Assembly: GCA_963815785.1 (NCBI GenBank)
Contig: CAWFHZ010000005.1
Coordinates: 1-64,000 of the forward strand
Direction of reading: 5' to 3'
DNA: 64,000 bases
Source: DATFVA01 sp963815785
Lineage (GTDB): Bacteria; Bacteroidota; Ignavibacteria; Ignavibacteriales; Ignavibacteriaceae
In this document: one piece after another, positions 1 to 8,724 of the stretch
Layout of the letters: each line of letters begins with the position of its first letter
Position numbering within the stretch: the first letter of the stretch is position 1
Notes under the pieces: model-generated
Seen by the model: the letters and a program-made list of their open reading frames with translations, nothing else
What the model was told of the DNA's origin: nothing
Database searches by the model: none
Made by a program: the position numbers and the translations under genes

Positions 1-2
1 CT

Positions 3-821
3 TTGAAATCGTTTAACCTTCCAGCTTTACTATTAATTAGTGGTATCATATTTTGTTCCGGCTATGGAAAGGAAACTAAAACAGTAAATCAAAAATTGAA
101 AGGAGATAGTGCGGCTATAATGGAATCAGTAAAAACATCAACCGTAAAATATCTTAGCGGAAATGATTCAGTATCTGCTTACCTTGCAGTTCCTGAAGGT
201 AAAGGACCTTTCCCGGCAGTTATCTTAATTCACGAATGGTGGGGATTGAATGACTGGATAAAAAAGAACGCCAGGGAATTTGCAGACAGTGGATATATTG
301 CCTTGGCTATTGATTTATATCGTGGTAAATCAACCAGTTCTCCAGATGAAGCACGCAAGCTTTCCGCGGGAGTTGATGAAGTGCTTTCTTCAACAGATTT
401 ACAGGCAGCTTTCAATTATCTCGGCAATCTTCCTGAAGTAAACAAAAATAAAATTGGTTCGATAGGATGGTGCATGGGCGGAGGTTATTCACTTAGAACT
501 GCATTATTAATCCCTTCACTCTCTGCTTGCGTCATTTGTTATGGCAGGTTGGTTTCAGATGAAGATGCCCTGAAAAAAATAGGTTGTCCTGTACTGGGGA
601 TATTTGGTGAAAACGATAAAAATATTATACCTGAAAATGTTCGAGAATTTGAAAGTGCATTGAAGAAAGCAGACATAAAAAATAAAATACTTATTTACCC
701 CGGGGTCGGTCACGCTTTTATGAATCCCAAAAACAAAGAACTTTATAATGAAACTGTGACTGAAAAAGCCTGGAACGAAATTTACACCTACATGGATAAT
801 AATTTAAAAAGGAAAAAGTGA
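3..821 (+). CDS. exported dienelactone hydrolase family protein (5' end at window edge)
   Basis: An alpha/beta hydrolase of the dienelactone hydrolase family, about 272 residues. The nucleophile motif GWCMGGG places Cys157; Asp205 in FGENDK and His237 in GVGHAF complete the family's Cys-Asp-His triad, and Glu78 in HEWWGL matches the conserved glutamate. A hydrophobic N-terminus (residues 5-18) indicates export. The start used here is a TTG two bases inside the window, so the real start could lie upstream and outside. The natural substrate cannot be told from sequence; many exported members act as general carboxylesterases. A TPR protein follows on the same strand after about 50 bp. Confidence 0.85.
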   Translation: MKSFNLPALLLISGIIFCSGYGKETKTVNQKLKGDSAAIMESVKTSTVKYLSGNDSVSAYLAVPEGKGPFPAVILIHEWWGLNDWIKKNAREFADSGYIALAIDLYRGKSTSSPDEARKLSAGVDEVLSSTDLQAAFNYLGNLPEVNKNKIGSIGWCMGGGYSLRTALLIPSLSACVICYGRLVSDEDALKKIGCPVLGIFGENDKNIIPENVREFESALKKADIKNKILIYPGVGHAFMNPKNKELYNETVTEKAWNEIYTYMDNNLKRKK

Positions 822-868
822 TAGAGATAAAAATTTATGTCCGAACAAAATAAATATCGGAATGAATA

Positions 869-1633
869 ATGAAGGGACACTTATTATTCGGTTTAATCTA
901 TTTTTTATTTACCGTTGCCGCCATTTCAGGTCCTTATGAAGAGCGGCTTAAAAAAGGTGATGATTACTACAATGAATTTGATAATAAATCTGCATTACAG
1001 AATTATCTGAACGCTTATAAAATTGATTCAACAAACTATAATGTTTTGTTCAGACTTACACGCACTTACAATGATCTCGGTGAAGAATATTATGAATACA
1101 GGGAAAAGGATAGTTCAGAAATAATGATTAACAAAGCCATTGAATTTTCCGGAAGGATGATGAACTATTTTCCGGATAGTGCGGCTACGTATGCTTATCT
1201 TGCAATGTCATATGGTAACCTTGCCTTATTTAAGGGTGGAAATGAAAAAATTAAACTTGCGCATAAGATTGAAGAGAATGCAAAAAAATCTCTTCAAATT
1301 AATTCCGATCAATACCTGGCATATGTAATACTCGGTATATACAACAGGCAGATTGCTGATTTGAGCTGGTTTGACAGAATGTTTGCAAATACTTTTTTCG
1401 GCGATGTTCCCGAAGGTTCATTTGAAGAATCAGTAAGAATGTTGAAAAAAGCTCTCAAAGTTAAACCGAATACTATTGTGGCAACTTTTCAACTTGCACT
1501 TACTTATAAAGCAATGAGCGACAAAAAAAATGAAACGGAACTTTTAAAAAAATTATTGATTTATCCGCAAAAAAATTTCAGAGATAAATTTGCAATAAAA
1601 AAGGCTAAACGATTATTAAACGAATTGGAATAG
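869..1633 (+). CDS. exported tetratricopeptide-repeat protein
   Basis: The 254-residue protein starts with a short signal-like hydrophobic segment (about residues 3-20) and is then almost entirely helical. TPR-like units such as the stretch around KSALQNYLNAYKIDS and the later ESVRMLKKALKVKPN are visible. TPR repeats form a protein-binding superhelix, so a periplasmic or outer-membrane-associated scaffold role is likely, but no partner is evident. It lies about 50 bp after the dienelactone hydrolase and may be cotranscribed. A strong hairpin follows its stop codon. Confidence 0.7.
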   Translation: MKGHLLFGLIYFLFTVAAISGPYEERLKKGDDYYNEFDNKSALQNYLNAYKIDSTNYNVLFRLTRTYNDLGEEYYEYREKDSSEIMINKAIEFSGRMMNYFPDSAATYAYLAMSYGNLALFKGGNEKIKLAHKIEENAKKSLQINSDQYLAYVILGIYNRQIADLSWFDRMFANTFFGDVPEGSFEESVRMLKKALKVKPNTIVATFQLALTYKAMSDKKNETELLKKLLIYPQKNFRDKFAIKKAKRLLNELE

Positions 1634-1643
1634 AAATGTCATC

Positions 1644-1672
1644 ATCCGGGCTCTCATAAGTTGAGCCCGGAT
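1644..1672. terminator. bidirectional terminator hairpin
   Basis: A perfect 10-bp stem (ATCCGGGCTC / GAGCCCGGAT) with a 9-nt loop sits between the convergent TPR and rhodanese genes. On the plus side it is followed by an AT-rich TTTAATAAATTT tract. Its position between two converging stop codons supports a shared terminator. Confidence 0.75.
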
Positions 1673-1681
1673 TTAATAAAT

Positions 1682-2065
1682 TTATTTCTCCCGGTAAGCC
1701 GTCATACCGCCCTCAACATTTTCAACTTTTTTAAACCCGTTTTTCAGAAGAATTTTTGTTCCGATGCTTGAACGGTGACCGGTTCTGCAGATAACGGCAA
1801 TCTCTTTATCTTTATATTTATCAAGTTCAGCAATCCTGTTCCCCAAATCCTGAACGGGTATATTGATCACACCATCAATTTTTCCTAATGGGCCTTTTAA
1901 TTCATCCTGATTGCGAACATCCAGAATTATAAGGTTCGGATTTTCTTTAATCTGGTTCTTAAGTTCCTTAACGGTAATATTATTTTCAGGTGGAACCGTC
2001 TGAGCACAAGCCACAAAATTGGATAATATCAATACAAGGACAAAAAATCCAATTAGTCTGTTCAT
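1682..2065 (-). CDS. rhodanese-domain lipoprotein
   Basis: A 127-residue single-domain rhodanese. Residues 1-20 form a signal peptide ending in FVAC, a plausible lipobox with Cys20 as lipidation site. The CRTGHRS loop carries the catalytic Cys93 that takes the persulfide in sulfurtransferases, and ILDVRNQDE is the usual upstream rhodanese motif. It likely works in the periplasm or on a membrane surface in sulfur transfer or thiol redox chemistry; the partner is unknown. It is transcribed towards the TPR gene. Confidence 0.85.
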   Translation of the reverse strand: MNRLIGFFVLVLILSNFVACAQTVPPENNITVKELKNQIKENPNLIILDVRNQDELKGPLGKIDGVINIPVQDLGNRIAELDKYKDKEIAVICRTGHRSSIGTKILLKNGFKKVENVEGGMTAYREK

Positions 2066-2128
2066 ATTAACTCCTGTTTTTTATTTTAATCTAATTTATA
2101 ACGTATTGGTTTTCAAGTCGTATTTATT

Positions 2129-2566
2129 TCAATTAAAAACCGAAATTATCGGATTTAGAATAATCCGGGTTTTTACCGAATTAGAAATCAGACACATTTT
2201 TTCTGATTTCTCGATTAACCTTCCGGCTTTCTCCCTGTATTTTTCTTCAGGAATAATTATTTCAGGTCTCAGTTCTATTTCAGAAATCATAAACATTCCG
2301 TCAACTTTTTCCAGCTTACCATTGGCTTCACATTTAAATGAATTAAACGGTAAAGAAGAATTTTCAGCTATGGCAAGAAAAGTAGTCATTAAACAAACAT
2401 TTACTGATGAAACAAATAAATGCTCGGGAGACCATATACCGGCAACACCTTTTGGAAATTCAGGTGGTGTTGCAACTTTCATATCAGGTAAAGATTCGGA
2501 AGCTATAGTTCCTATTCTGCCTTCATCCCATTTTAAATTTACTTTATAATAATGTATGTCTTCCAT
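2129..2566 (-). CDS. OsmC/Ohr family protein
   Basis: A 145-residue OsmC-fold protein. The two conserved redox cysteines of the family are visible: Cys58 in VNVCLMTTF and Cys125 in EKMCLISNS. The segment WSPEHLFVSSVNVC is the typical first-cysteine helix. Members reduce organic hydroperoxides or simply belong to the broad OsmC group, and this sequence does not separate Ohr from OsmC securely. No signal peptide, so cytoplasmic. It lies 55 bp downstream of the anti-sigma gene on the same strand. Confidence 0.85.
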   Translation of the reverse strand: MEDIHYYKVNLKWDEGRIGTIASESLPDMKVATPPEFPKGVAGIWSPEHLFVSSVNVCLMTTFLAIAENSSLPFNSFKCEANGKLEKVDGMFMISEIELRPEIIIPEEKYREKAGRLIEKSEKMCLISNSVKTRIILNPIISVFN

Positions 2567-2623
2567 TTGGTGTTCTTGTTTTGTTGATTATTAAATTCTT
2601 TAAGTTTGTCCTGTTTGCTTACC

Positions 2624-2869
2624 CTACTCATCTTTATCAAGGTCCAGAAATGATATTAATCTGTTGTGTGCATCAGGCGGCAGATTTACATTATATTTTT
2701 TATAATAATCGATAGTCATCTGAACTGATTTAAAATAGTTTGTGCAATCAGGACATTGTTCCAGGTGTGATTTTATATCCCGGCATCTTTCCGAATCAAG
2801 ATCCTCACCGAGACTATCACAAATATGACTCATAACTTCAAGACAAGTAACTTTTATTTCTTTGCTCAT
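2624..2869 (-). CDS. zinc-finger anti-sigma factor (zf-HC2)
   Basis: An 81-residue protein with the HX3CX2C signature (His35, Cys39, Cys42 in HLEQCPDC) of the zinc-binding anti-sigma domain. It has no transmembrane segment, so it is a soluble ZAS-type regulator, probably redox- or ligand-sensing. Its start overlaps the stop of the sigma factor gene by 4 bp, which supports translational coupling and the sigma/anti-sigma pairing. Confidence 0.85.
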   Translation of the reverse strand: MSKEIKVTCLEVMSHICDSLGEDLDSERCRDIKSHLEQCPDCTNYFKSVQMTIDYYKKYNVNLPPDAHNRLISFLDLDKDE

Positions 2870-3426
2870 TTTTTGAACGCCTCGTCTATTTCTTTTCTTA
2901 AAAATGCCCTTGCCCGATGTAGTCGTGATTTTACTGCCGGAATTGAAATATCGGCAACTTCAGCAGTTTCTTCCGTTGATAATCCCTCCACATCACGGAG
3001 CAGAAAAACTATTCTATAATCAGGAGAAAGCTTTTGTATTGCTTCATCAAGTATCATCCTCAGTTCATTATTCTCTGTATTTTTATATGGAAGAGAATCC
3101 CAGTCCGCAATATGTTTTTCCGTGTAAAGATCTTCATCATTTTCCAGAGAAATGTAGTGCTTTCCTTTTTGTTTTCTTGCCTGCATTAAACAGTGGTTTG
3201 CAACAATTCTGTACAGCCAGGTTGAAAGTTTGGAATTTCCATCAAACTGGTTAAGGGATTTAACCATGCTGTAAAATGTTTCCTGCATTATGTTTTCAGC
3301 TCTTTCAGGATCACGGCAAATCTTAAACGAGAAATTATAAATAGTTTGTTCATACTTTTTTACAATTTCTGCAAGAGCTTTTCTATTTCCGCTTTTTGCT
3401 TCTTCTATTAATTTTTTTTCATCCAT
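2866..3426 (-). CDS. ECF RNA polymerase sigma factor
   Basis: A 186-residue sigma-70 family ECF factor. Region 2 is seen around ENIMQETFYSMVKSLNQF and STWLYRIVANHC; region 4 is the C-terminal helix-turn-helix around STEETAEVADISIPAVKSRL. It is coupled by a 4-bp overlap to the downstream soluble anti-sigma. A TAGATTTG box lies at 3439-3446 just upstream of its start. The regulon is unknown; the neighbouring OsmC gene hints at an oxidative or thiol stress response, which is inference. Confidence 0.9.
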   Translation of the reverse strand: MDEKKLIEEAKSGNRKALAEIVKKYEQTIYNFSFKICRDPERAENIMQETFYSMVKSLNQFDGNSKLSTWLYRIVANHCLMQARKQKGKHYISLENDEDLYTEKHIADWDSLPYKNTENNELRMILDEAIQKLSPDYRIVFLLRDVEGLSTEETAEVADISIPAVKSRLHRARAFLRKEIDEAFKK

Positions 3427-3475
3427 AACGTGAGATGCAAATCTATATTTAAGGGTTCATAATAATTTATATTGA

Positions 3476-4087
3476 TTATACTTCCAGTGCCATCCACAAG
3501 TACCAGCTGGCTATACTATTATAGGGTGCCCATTTATTTTTTTTTGATAATTGAATAAGTTTTTTACCGTCCGGGATTTTTCTTAATCCATAAGTAATCA
3601 TTGCGCCGCGCTTTATCCCCTGGTCATTAATGGGAAGTACATTTAACCTGCAAAGATTAAAAATCAAAAACATCTGTACTGTCCATTCCCCAATTCCTTT
3701 GACCCTGGTAAATTCTTCAATTATTTCAGCGTTAGATTTTTTACTCAATCCCCTGAAGTGAACCTCGCCGCTGATAATTTTTTCAGAGAAATCTTTAACA
3801 TAACTTACTTTTGCGTTTGATAATCCGATTTCTCTTAAATTTATAGCAGGAGTATTTTTTATTTTTTCCGGTAAAGGCTTATTATTGTAATAAGTCAAAA
3901 ATCTTTGATAGATTGCAGCAGCAGATTTTGTAGAAAGCTGCTGGTTTATAATTGATCGTAAAAATGTAAGATAATGATTTCTTTTCGGGCTAAGATTGCA
4001 TATTGAAGAAAGATCGATAATTTTTGCAAGTGAAGGATCATTCTTATAAATATGTGTTATACCGTTTTCTATTTCCGTGAAATTCAT
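3476..4087 (-). CDS. DNA-3-methyladenine glycosylase II-like (HhH-GPD)
   Basis: A 203-residue base-excision glycosylase of the HhH-GPD superfamily. The helix-hairpin-helix is at about residues 127-137 (TRVKGIGEWT), followed by the Gly/Pro-rich loop and catalytic Asp155 in LPINDQG, as in AlkA. It lacks the N-terminal AlkA domain, as is common in short bacterial AlkA-like enzymes, and no iron-sulfur cluster loop is present. Expected role: removal of alkylated purines from DNA. It stands alone, divergent from the next gene. Confidence 0.85.
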   Translation of the reverse strand: MNFTEIENGITHIYKNDPSLAKIIDLSSICNLSPKRNHYLTFLRSIINQQLSTKSAAAIYQRFLTYYNNKPLPEKIKNTPAINLREIGLSNAKVSYVKDFSEKIISGEVHFRGLSKKSNAEIIEEFTRVKGIGEWTVQMFLIFNLCRLNVLPINDQGIKRGAMITYGLRKIPDGKKLIQLSKKNKWAPYNSIASWYLWMALEV

Positions 4088-4133
4088 TATAATTACACTT
4101 ATTTTAATAAGGGAAGAACAAAAGTAATTTTTT

Positions 4134-6485
4134 ATGTCTGATAATAATTATCAAGAAGCCATCAAAAATAATAAATTGTTCGATGGAATCCCTCCCGAAA
4201 ATCTGAAAATTCCATTTAATACTGAACAAATAATAAAAAAGAAAGAAGGGGAAATTATTTTTCAGAAGGGGGATGAGAGCAAATCAAGTTTCCTCATTCT
4301 CTCCGGTAAAGTAAAAGTCAAAGTCTACATAGAAAACAAATCGGTTAAGTTGAATAAAGTATCTAAAGATTTCTTTGGTGATATAGAAGTTTTGGAAGAT
4401 ACTTATCGTCGTTCGGCTGCAGTTGCAAATACAGATTGTGTGCTTTATTCACTCTCCAAAAGTGATTTACGCGCTTTCCTTGCAAATAATCCCGAAGTTA
4501 ATGATAATATTATTGCATTTAATAAAGTAGATATTCCTGAACTGCTTATTACTATTCACCCAAGTTTCTTAAGCAAAGATACTGATAAACTCTATGTTTC
4601 TGCTGTACCCGAAGCTATCCCGGAAACAGAGGATGTTGAAATTGAAGAAAAGTTAATTGACGATACCATTGTAGCCGCGGATGGGCTATCCGGAGTACCG
4701 GAAGAAACCAGCGGGGATGTTGATGATATAGTAGATGAACCTGAAATTGAAAAATCTATTGGAAATTTGACAGAAGAGCCAATTGAAACCATCGGGAATG
4801 ATGCAACTGAATATCATGAAACCTTAAGCGAGTCACCGGAAGTAGTAAACGCAGAATCGGAAAACAATGATGAATTGATAAGCGAAGAAAATGAAGAAGT
4901 AAAGCAGGAGGAAACTATCCCGACAGAAGAAGACATTGATTTACCGGACGAAGTTTCGATAGAAAGCGGATCTGATGTAAAAGAAACTGTTGAAGATGAA
5001 ATCATACCAATAGACGAAATCAATTCAGATTTTATTAATGGGCAGATCGATATAACCGATTCTGAAAAATATGCGAGTACTGAATCCGATCATTTAATTA
5101 ATGATGAAATGAAAAATGAATTGGCAGAAATTAAAATTGAAGAGAAAACTGAAACCGAATTTTCAGCCGATCATTTACCGGACAGTAATGAAGAAGAACG
5201 TACTGCCTGGATTAATCTGACGACTGATAAACGTGAGAAAGATCTTCTTTCGGGAATTACTGAAGAGGAAAAAATTAGGTATGAAGCTGAACAGGAAAAA
5301 TTAAAATATGATGATACTGAACTAAACTCAGCCAGAATTCTTAATGCTGTACTAAAAATTAATTCCAGTCTTGATGAACAGGTGCTTCATGCAAATATTG
5401 TTCGTGAAGCAGTAAAGCTTACTGAAGCGCAGGCAGGCACTTTATATATTTTTGATAATGTTAAAAATCTGCTTTTAACTGAAATGCGGACGGAAGATGG
5501 ATTTATTGAAATAAGTTTTCCGGCGGGAAGCGGTTTAACCGGACTTGCAGCTGAAACTGGAGAAATAATTAACGTAAGAGAGCCTATTAAAGACTTCAGG
5601 TTTTCGGAGGATATTGATGGTATACAAGGCATTGTAAGTTCAAGCCTCATTTGTATTCCAATACCAAATGAAAAGAGAGAAACCATTGCGGTACTTTGCC
5701 TGGCAAACAGCAGCTCAGGCAAATTCATGTTATCAGACGAAGAAACTATACTCTCACTAGTTCCACATATTTCCCAGACTCTTCTTCGCCTTGCTAATTT
5801 TCATGACGTACTGGATAAGAGTAAAAACACATATCTGTCCACCTTCACCAAGTTTGTCACTGAAAATATTCAGACTCCTGTTTTAACAATGAAATATTAT
5901 GCTGCACAGATAAAAAAGAAAAACGTTCCTTCTGAAATCAAAACGATTTTAAATGTACTTATGGATCAGGCTGATTCCGTTGTAAATTTTCTGCATTCTT
6001 CATTAGCTTATACTGAAAATACTAACCCACTGGAAATAGAAGAATATGCGCTTCAGGAAATTATAGATAGTACTTTAGGTCTTCTTGCTGAATATGTTGA
6101 GTCACGAAATGTGAGTTTGTATAAAAAGGTGGAAAGTAGCATCCGGGTTAAAGTTGATAAAAATGCTTTCTATCAGGCATGCCTTCAAATAGCTAAAAAT
6201 GCCTGTGATTCTATGGGTGAAAGTGGAAATATTTATATAACAGCAAAACGTTCAGGGGATATAATAAATATAGAATTTCGTGATACAGGTCCGGGTATAC
6301 CCGATGAGATAAAATCCGAGATTTTTCGACCATTTAAATCATTTTTTAAAGAAAACGGAACTGGTTTAGGGTTAACTATAGCTCAAAAAATTATTCGGGA
6401 CCATGGCGGAGAATTAACCGTTGAAAGCAGTCCCGGACAAGGTGCAATTTTTACTATTTCTCTTCCGTCTTTCGATCAAATTTAA
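4134..6485 (+). CDS. cNMP-binding / GAF / histidine-kinase-like protein lacking the phosphoacceptor His
   Basis: A 783-residue modular signalling protein. Residues about 18-125 are a cyclic-nucleotide-binding-like domain (EGEIIFQKGDESKSSFLILS, then FFGDIEVLEDTYRRSA). About residues 150-390 form a very acidic Glu/Asp-rich linker. A GAF domain follows (about 400-555) and a GHKL ATPase (about 650-780) with N-box QIAKNACDSM, DTGPGIP and GTGLGLTIAQ. In the dimerisation region the expected SHELRTP motif reads TENIQTP, so the phosphoacceptor histidine is absent. It is either a pseudokinase or signals without autophosphorylation. miaA follows after 5 bp, so the two may be cotranscribed. Confidence 0.8.
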   Translation: MSDNNYQEAIKNNKLFDGIPPENLKIPFNTEQIIKKKEGEIIFQKGDESKSSFLILSGKVKVKVYIENKSVKLNKVSKDFFGDIEVLEDTYRRSAAVANTDCVLYSLSKSDLRAFLANNPEVNDNIIAFNKVDIPELLITIHPSFLSKDTDKLYVSAVPEAIPETEDVEIEEKLIDDTIVAADGLSGVPEETSGDVDDIVDEPEIEKSIGNLTEEPIETIGNDATEYHETLSESPEVVNAESENNDELISEENEEVKQEETIPTEEDIDLPDEVSIESGSDVKETVEDEIIPIDEINSDFINGQIDITDSEKYASTESDHLINDEMKNELAEIKIEEKTETEFSADHLPDSNEEERTAWINLTTDKREKDLLSGITEEEKIRYEAEQEKLKYDDTELNSARILNAVLKINSSLDEQVLHANIVREAVKLTEAQAGTLYIFDNVKNLLLTEMRTEDGFIEISFPAGSGLTGLAAETGEIINVREPIKDFRFSEDIDGIQGIVSSSLICIPIPNEKRETIAVLCLANSSSGKFMLSDEETILSLVPHISQTLLRLANFHDVLDKSKNTYLSTFTKFVTENIQTPVLTMKYYAAQIKKKNVPSEIKTILNVLMDQADSVVNFLHSSLAYTENTNPLEIEEYALQEIIDSTLGLLAEYVESRNVSLYKKVESSIRVKVDKNAFYQACLQIAKNACDSMGESGNIYITAKRSGDIINIEFRDTGPGIPDEIKSEIFRPFKSFFKENGTGLGLTIAQKIIRDHGGELTVESSPGQGAIFTISLPSFDQI

Positions 6486-6490
6486 TCCTT

Positions 6491-7396
6491 ATGTCTTATA
6501 ACCTTATTACAATACTGGGGCCTACGGCCTCCGGTAAAACCAGGCTTTCTGCTGAACTTGCCAGTGAATTTAACGGAGAAATAATTTCAGCTGATTCACG
6601 CCAGGTTTATAAACGGATGAACATTGGTACCGGAAAAGATCTTCAGGATTATATTGTAAATGAAGTTCAGATAAAATATCATATGATTGATATAGTTGAA
6701 CCAGAAGATGAATTTAATTTGTACAAATTTCAAAAAAAATTTTATGAAATTTTTGAAGAGATATCATGCAAAAATAAACTTCCTTTTCTCGTTGGCGGTA
6801 CGGGTTTATATTTAAATGCTGTTCTACGGAATTATAGCATGAAGGAAGTAGATTTTTCTTCAAGCCGTGCCGAAGAATTAAATAAACTTAATCCGAATGA
6901 ACTAAGACAAATTCTTCTTTCCAAAGCTGCTAAACACCATAATACAACTGATCTTCTTGAGAAAGACAGGATAATAAAAGCAATACTTATTTCAGAAACT
7001 GATTCGGTTTTGGAGAAACAATTACCGGAGATTAAATCATTAGTTATAGGAATAAAACCGCAAAGAGAAGAGGTGAAAAGAAGAATTACAGAAAGATTGA
7101 ATCAAAGATTAAAAAATGGAATGATTGAAGAAGTTGAAGAACTTGTTAAATCAGGATTATCTTTTGAGAAACTAAATTTTTTCGGACTTGAATACAGGTA
7201 TGTTGGTCTTTACCTGAAAGGTGAATTGAATTATAATGATATGTCTCAGAAACTTAGAAGTGCAATTCACGATTTTGCAAAAAGACAGATGACCTGGTTC
7301 AGAAAAATGGAACGTGAAGGTATAAATATTTATTGGCTTGAGTCCCCGGATTTTGAAAAAGCAAAGAAAATTATCCAGGAAAAAACAGATGTATAG
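6491..7396 (+). CDS. miaA: tRNA dimethylallyltransferase
   Basis: MiaA transfers an isopentenyl group from DMAPP to N6 of A37 in tRNAs reading UNN codons. The P-loop GPTASGKT (residues 10-17), the ISADSRQVYKRMNIGTGK motif and FLVGGTGLYLNAVL are all present, and the 301-residue length is typical. It overlaps the next gene by 8 bp (shared ATGTATAG), suggesting coupled translation. Confidence 0.97.
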   Translation: MSYNLITILGPTASGKTRLSAELASEFNGEIISADSRQVYKRMNIGTGKDLQDYIVNEVQIKYHMIDIVEPEDEFNLYKFQKKFYEIFEEISCKNKLPFLVGGTGLYLNAVLRNYSMKEVDFSSSRAEELNKLNPNELRQILLSKAAKHHNTTDLLEKDRIIKAILISETDSVLEKQLPEIKSLVIGIKPQREEVKRRITERLNQRLKNGMIEEVEELVKSGLSFEKLNFFGLEYRYVGLYLKGELNYNDMSQKLRSAIHDFAKRQMTWFRKMEREGINIYWLESPDFEKAKKIIQEKTDV

Positions 7397-8717
7397 TTTT
7401 CCCAGGGCAGTTGAAGATTATGTTGAAAAATATGGATTAAGTTACTGGAATCTTGAAACATTATTGACTTCCGGCATAACCGCAGCAGTTGTTGTTCCGG
7501 CTATTGCAGAATTTGAAAACATTAAAAATTTTCTCAGTTCATTCAAGGAACTGGACAACAGGTATTTCAATTCCACACAACTCATATTTGTAATTAATAA
7601 TACAGATAGTTCAAATGATGCAGTTAAACTTGATAACCAGCAAACACTGATTTATCTGCGTAACCTGATAAGCGGTAACCCGGAAGATCTGTTAAGCAGA
7701 GAAATTCTGGATAAAGAAATTAACATCGGAATAGTAGATGCGGCATCACCCCGCAAAACAATGCCTAACAAAGATGGCGGTGTAGGATTTGCAAGAAAAA
7801 TAGGGATGGACATAGCACTCAGCATTTTAGATTTTAGTGTCTACGGAAAAAAAATAATTTTAACAACAGACGCAGATTGTACTTTGGCCCCAAATTACCT
7901 GACTGAAATAATTAATCAATTTGGTAAACGCAATCTTTCAGCAGCCGTAGTTAACTTTCAGCATGATGTTTCCGGAAAAGATATTCTGAGCGAAGCTGTT
8001 TTGTGTTATGAAATATTTCTGAGATACTATGTGCTTGGATTAAAGTTTGCTGAATCTCCATATGCATTTCATACAATTGGTTCAACAATGATTTGTGATT
8101 ATGAAAGCTATATTAAAGTTGAGGGTATGAATAAAAGAAAAGCAGCTGAAGATTTTTATTTTCTCGAAAAACTGGCAAAGAATGTTAAGATAGAAACTAT
8201 CAATACTACAACGGTTTATCCATCAGGTAGAAGCTCCTGGCGAGTGCCGTTCGGAACCGGGCAAAGAGTAACAAGGTTTTTATCCGGCTTACAAAATGAG
8301 TATTCTCTTTACAATCCGGATTCATTTAAAATACTTAAAGATTGGCTGCAGGTTTTGAATACCAGGGGGAAAACTGAGATAGATTTTTACCTTCACGGAG
8401 CAAAAAAAATTCATCCTGAGCTGATAAAATTTTTATATTTTCAGAATTTCGAAAATGATATGAACAATATTATTAAAAATTCAAAAACTGAAGAGCAGTT
8501 AAAGCAACAAAAGTCAAAATGGTTTGATGGATTTATGACGTTGAAGCTGATTCATCACCTGAGAGATAATGGATTACCTGAAAAAAATATGTTTGAAGCA
8601 CTTGATGAAATATTCTCCTGGATAAATATTCCCTGGATTCCTGAAAGAGATAAAACTAAACTTCCTGATTTAAATATCAGGAGAGATTACCTTGATATTC
8701 TAAGACAATATGCATGA
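7389..8717 (+). CDS. family 2 glycosyltransferase-like protein
   Basis: A 442-residue protein with a GT-A fold: an N-terminal strand-loop TAAVVVPAIAEFENIKNF, then LTTDADCTL as the DxD metal/nucleotide-sugar motif, then HTIGSTMICDYESYIKVEGM. The ATG at 7389 was chosen because it overlaps the miaA stop by 8 bp and gives the natural N-terminus; an in-frame ATG at 7338 would put 17 Lys/Arg-rich residues inside miaA. The C-terminal 130 residues are not recognised. Acceptor and sugar are unknown. Confidence 0.75.
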   Translation: MYSFPRAVEDYVEKYGLSYWNLETLLTSGITAAVVVPAIAEFENIKNFLSSFKELDNRYFNSTQLIFVINNTDSSNDAVKLDNQQTLIYLRNLISGNPEDLLSREILDKEINIGIVDAASPRKTMPNKDGGVGFARKIGMDIALSILDFSVYGKKIILTTDADCTLAPNYLTEIINQFGKRNLSAAVVNFQHDVSGKDILSEAVLCYEIFLRYYVLGLKFAESPYAFHTIGSTMICDYESYIKVEGMNKRKAAEDFYFLEKLAKNVKIETINTTTVYPSGRSSWRVPFGTGQRVTRFLSGLQNEYSLYNPDSFKILKDWLQVLNTRGKTEIDFYLHGAKKIHPELIKFLYFQNFENDMNNIIKNSKTEEQLKQQKSKWFDGFMTLKLIHHLRDNGLPEKNMFEALDEIFSWINIPWIPERDKTKLPDLNIRRDYLDILRQYA

Positions 8718-8724
8718 AAAATAA

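Noticed and set aside
2019..2549. 176-residue plus-strand frame over the OsmC gene
   Set aside because: It is the antisense shadow of the OsmC gene, which has clear family motifs and a gene-like frame.
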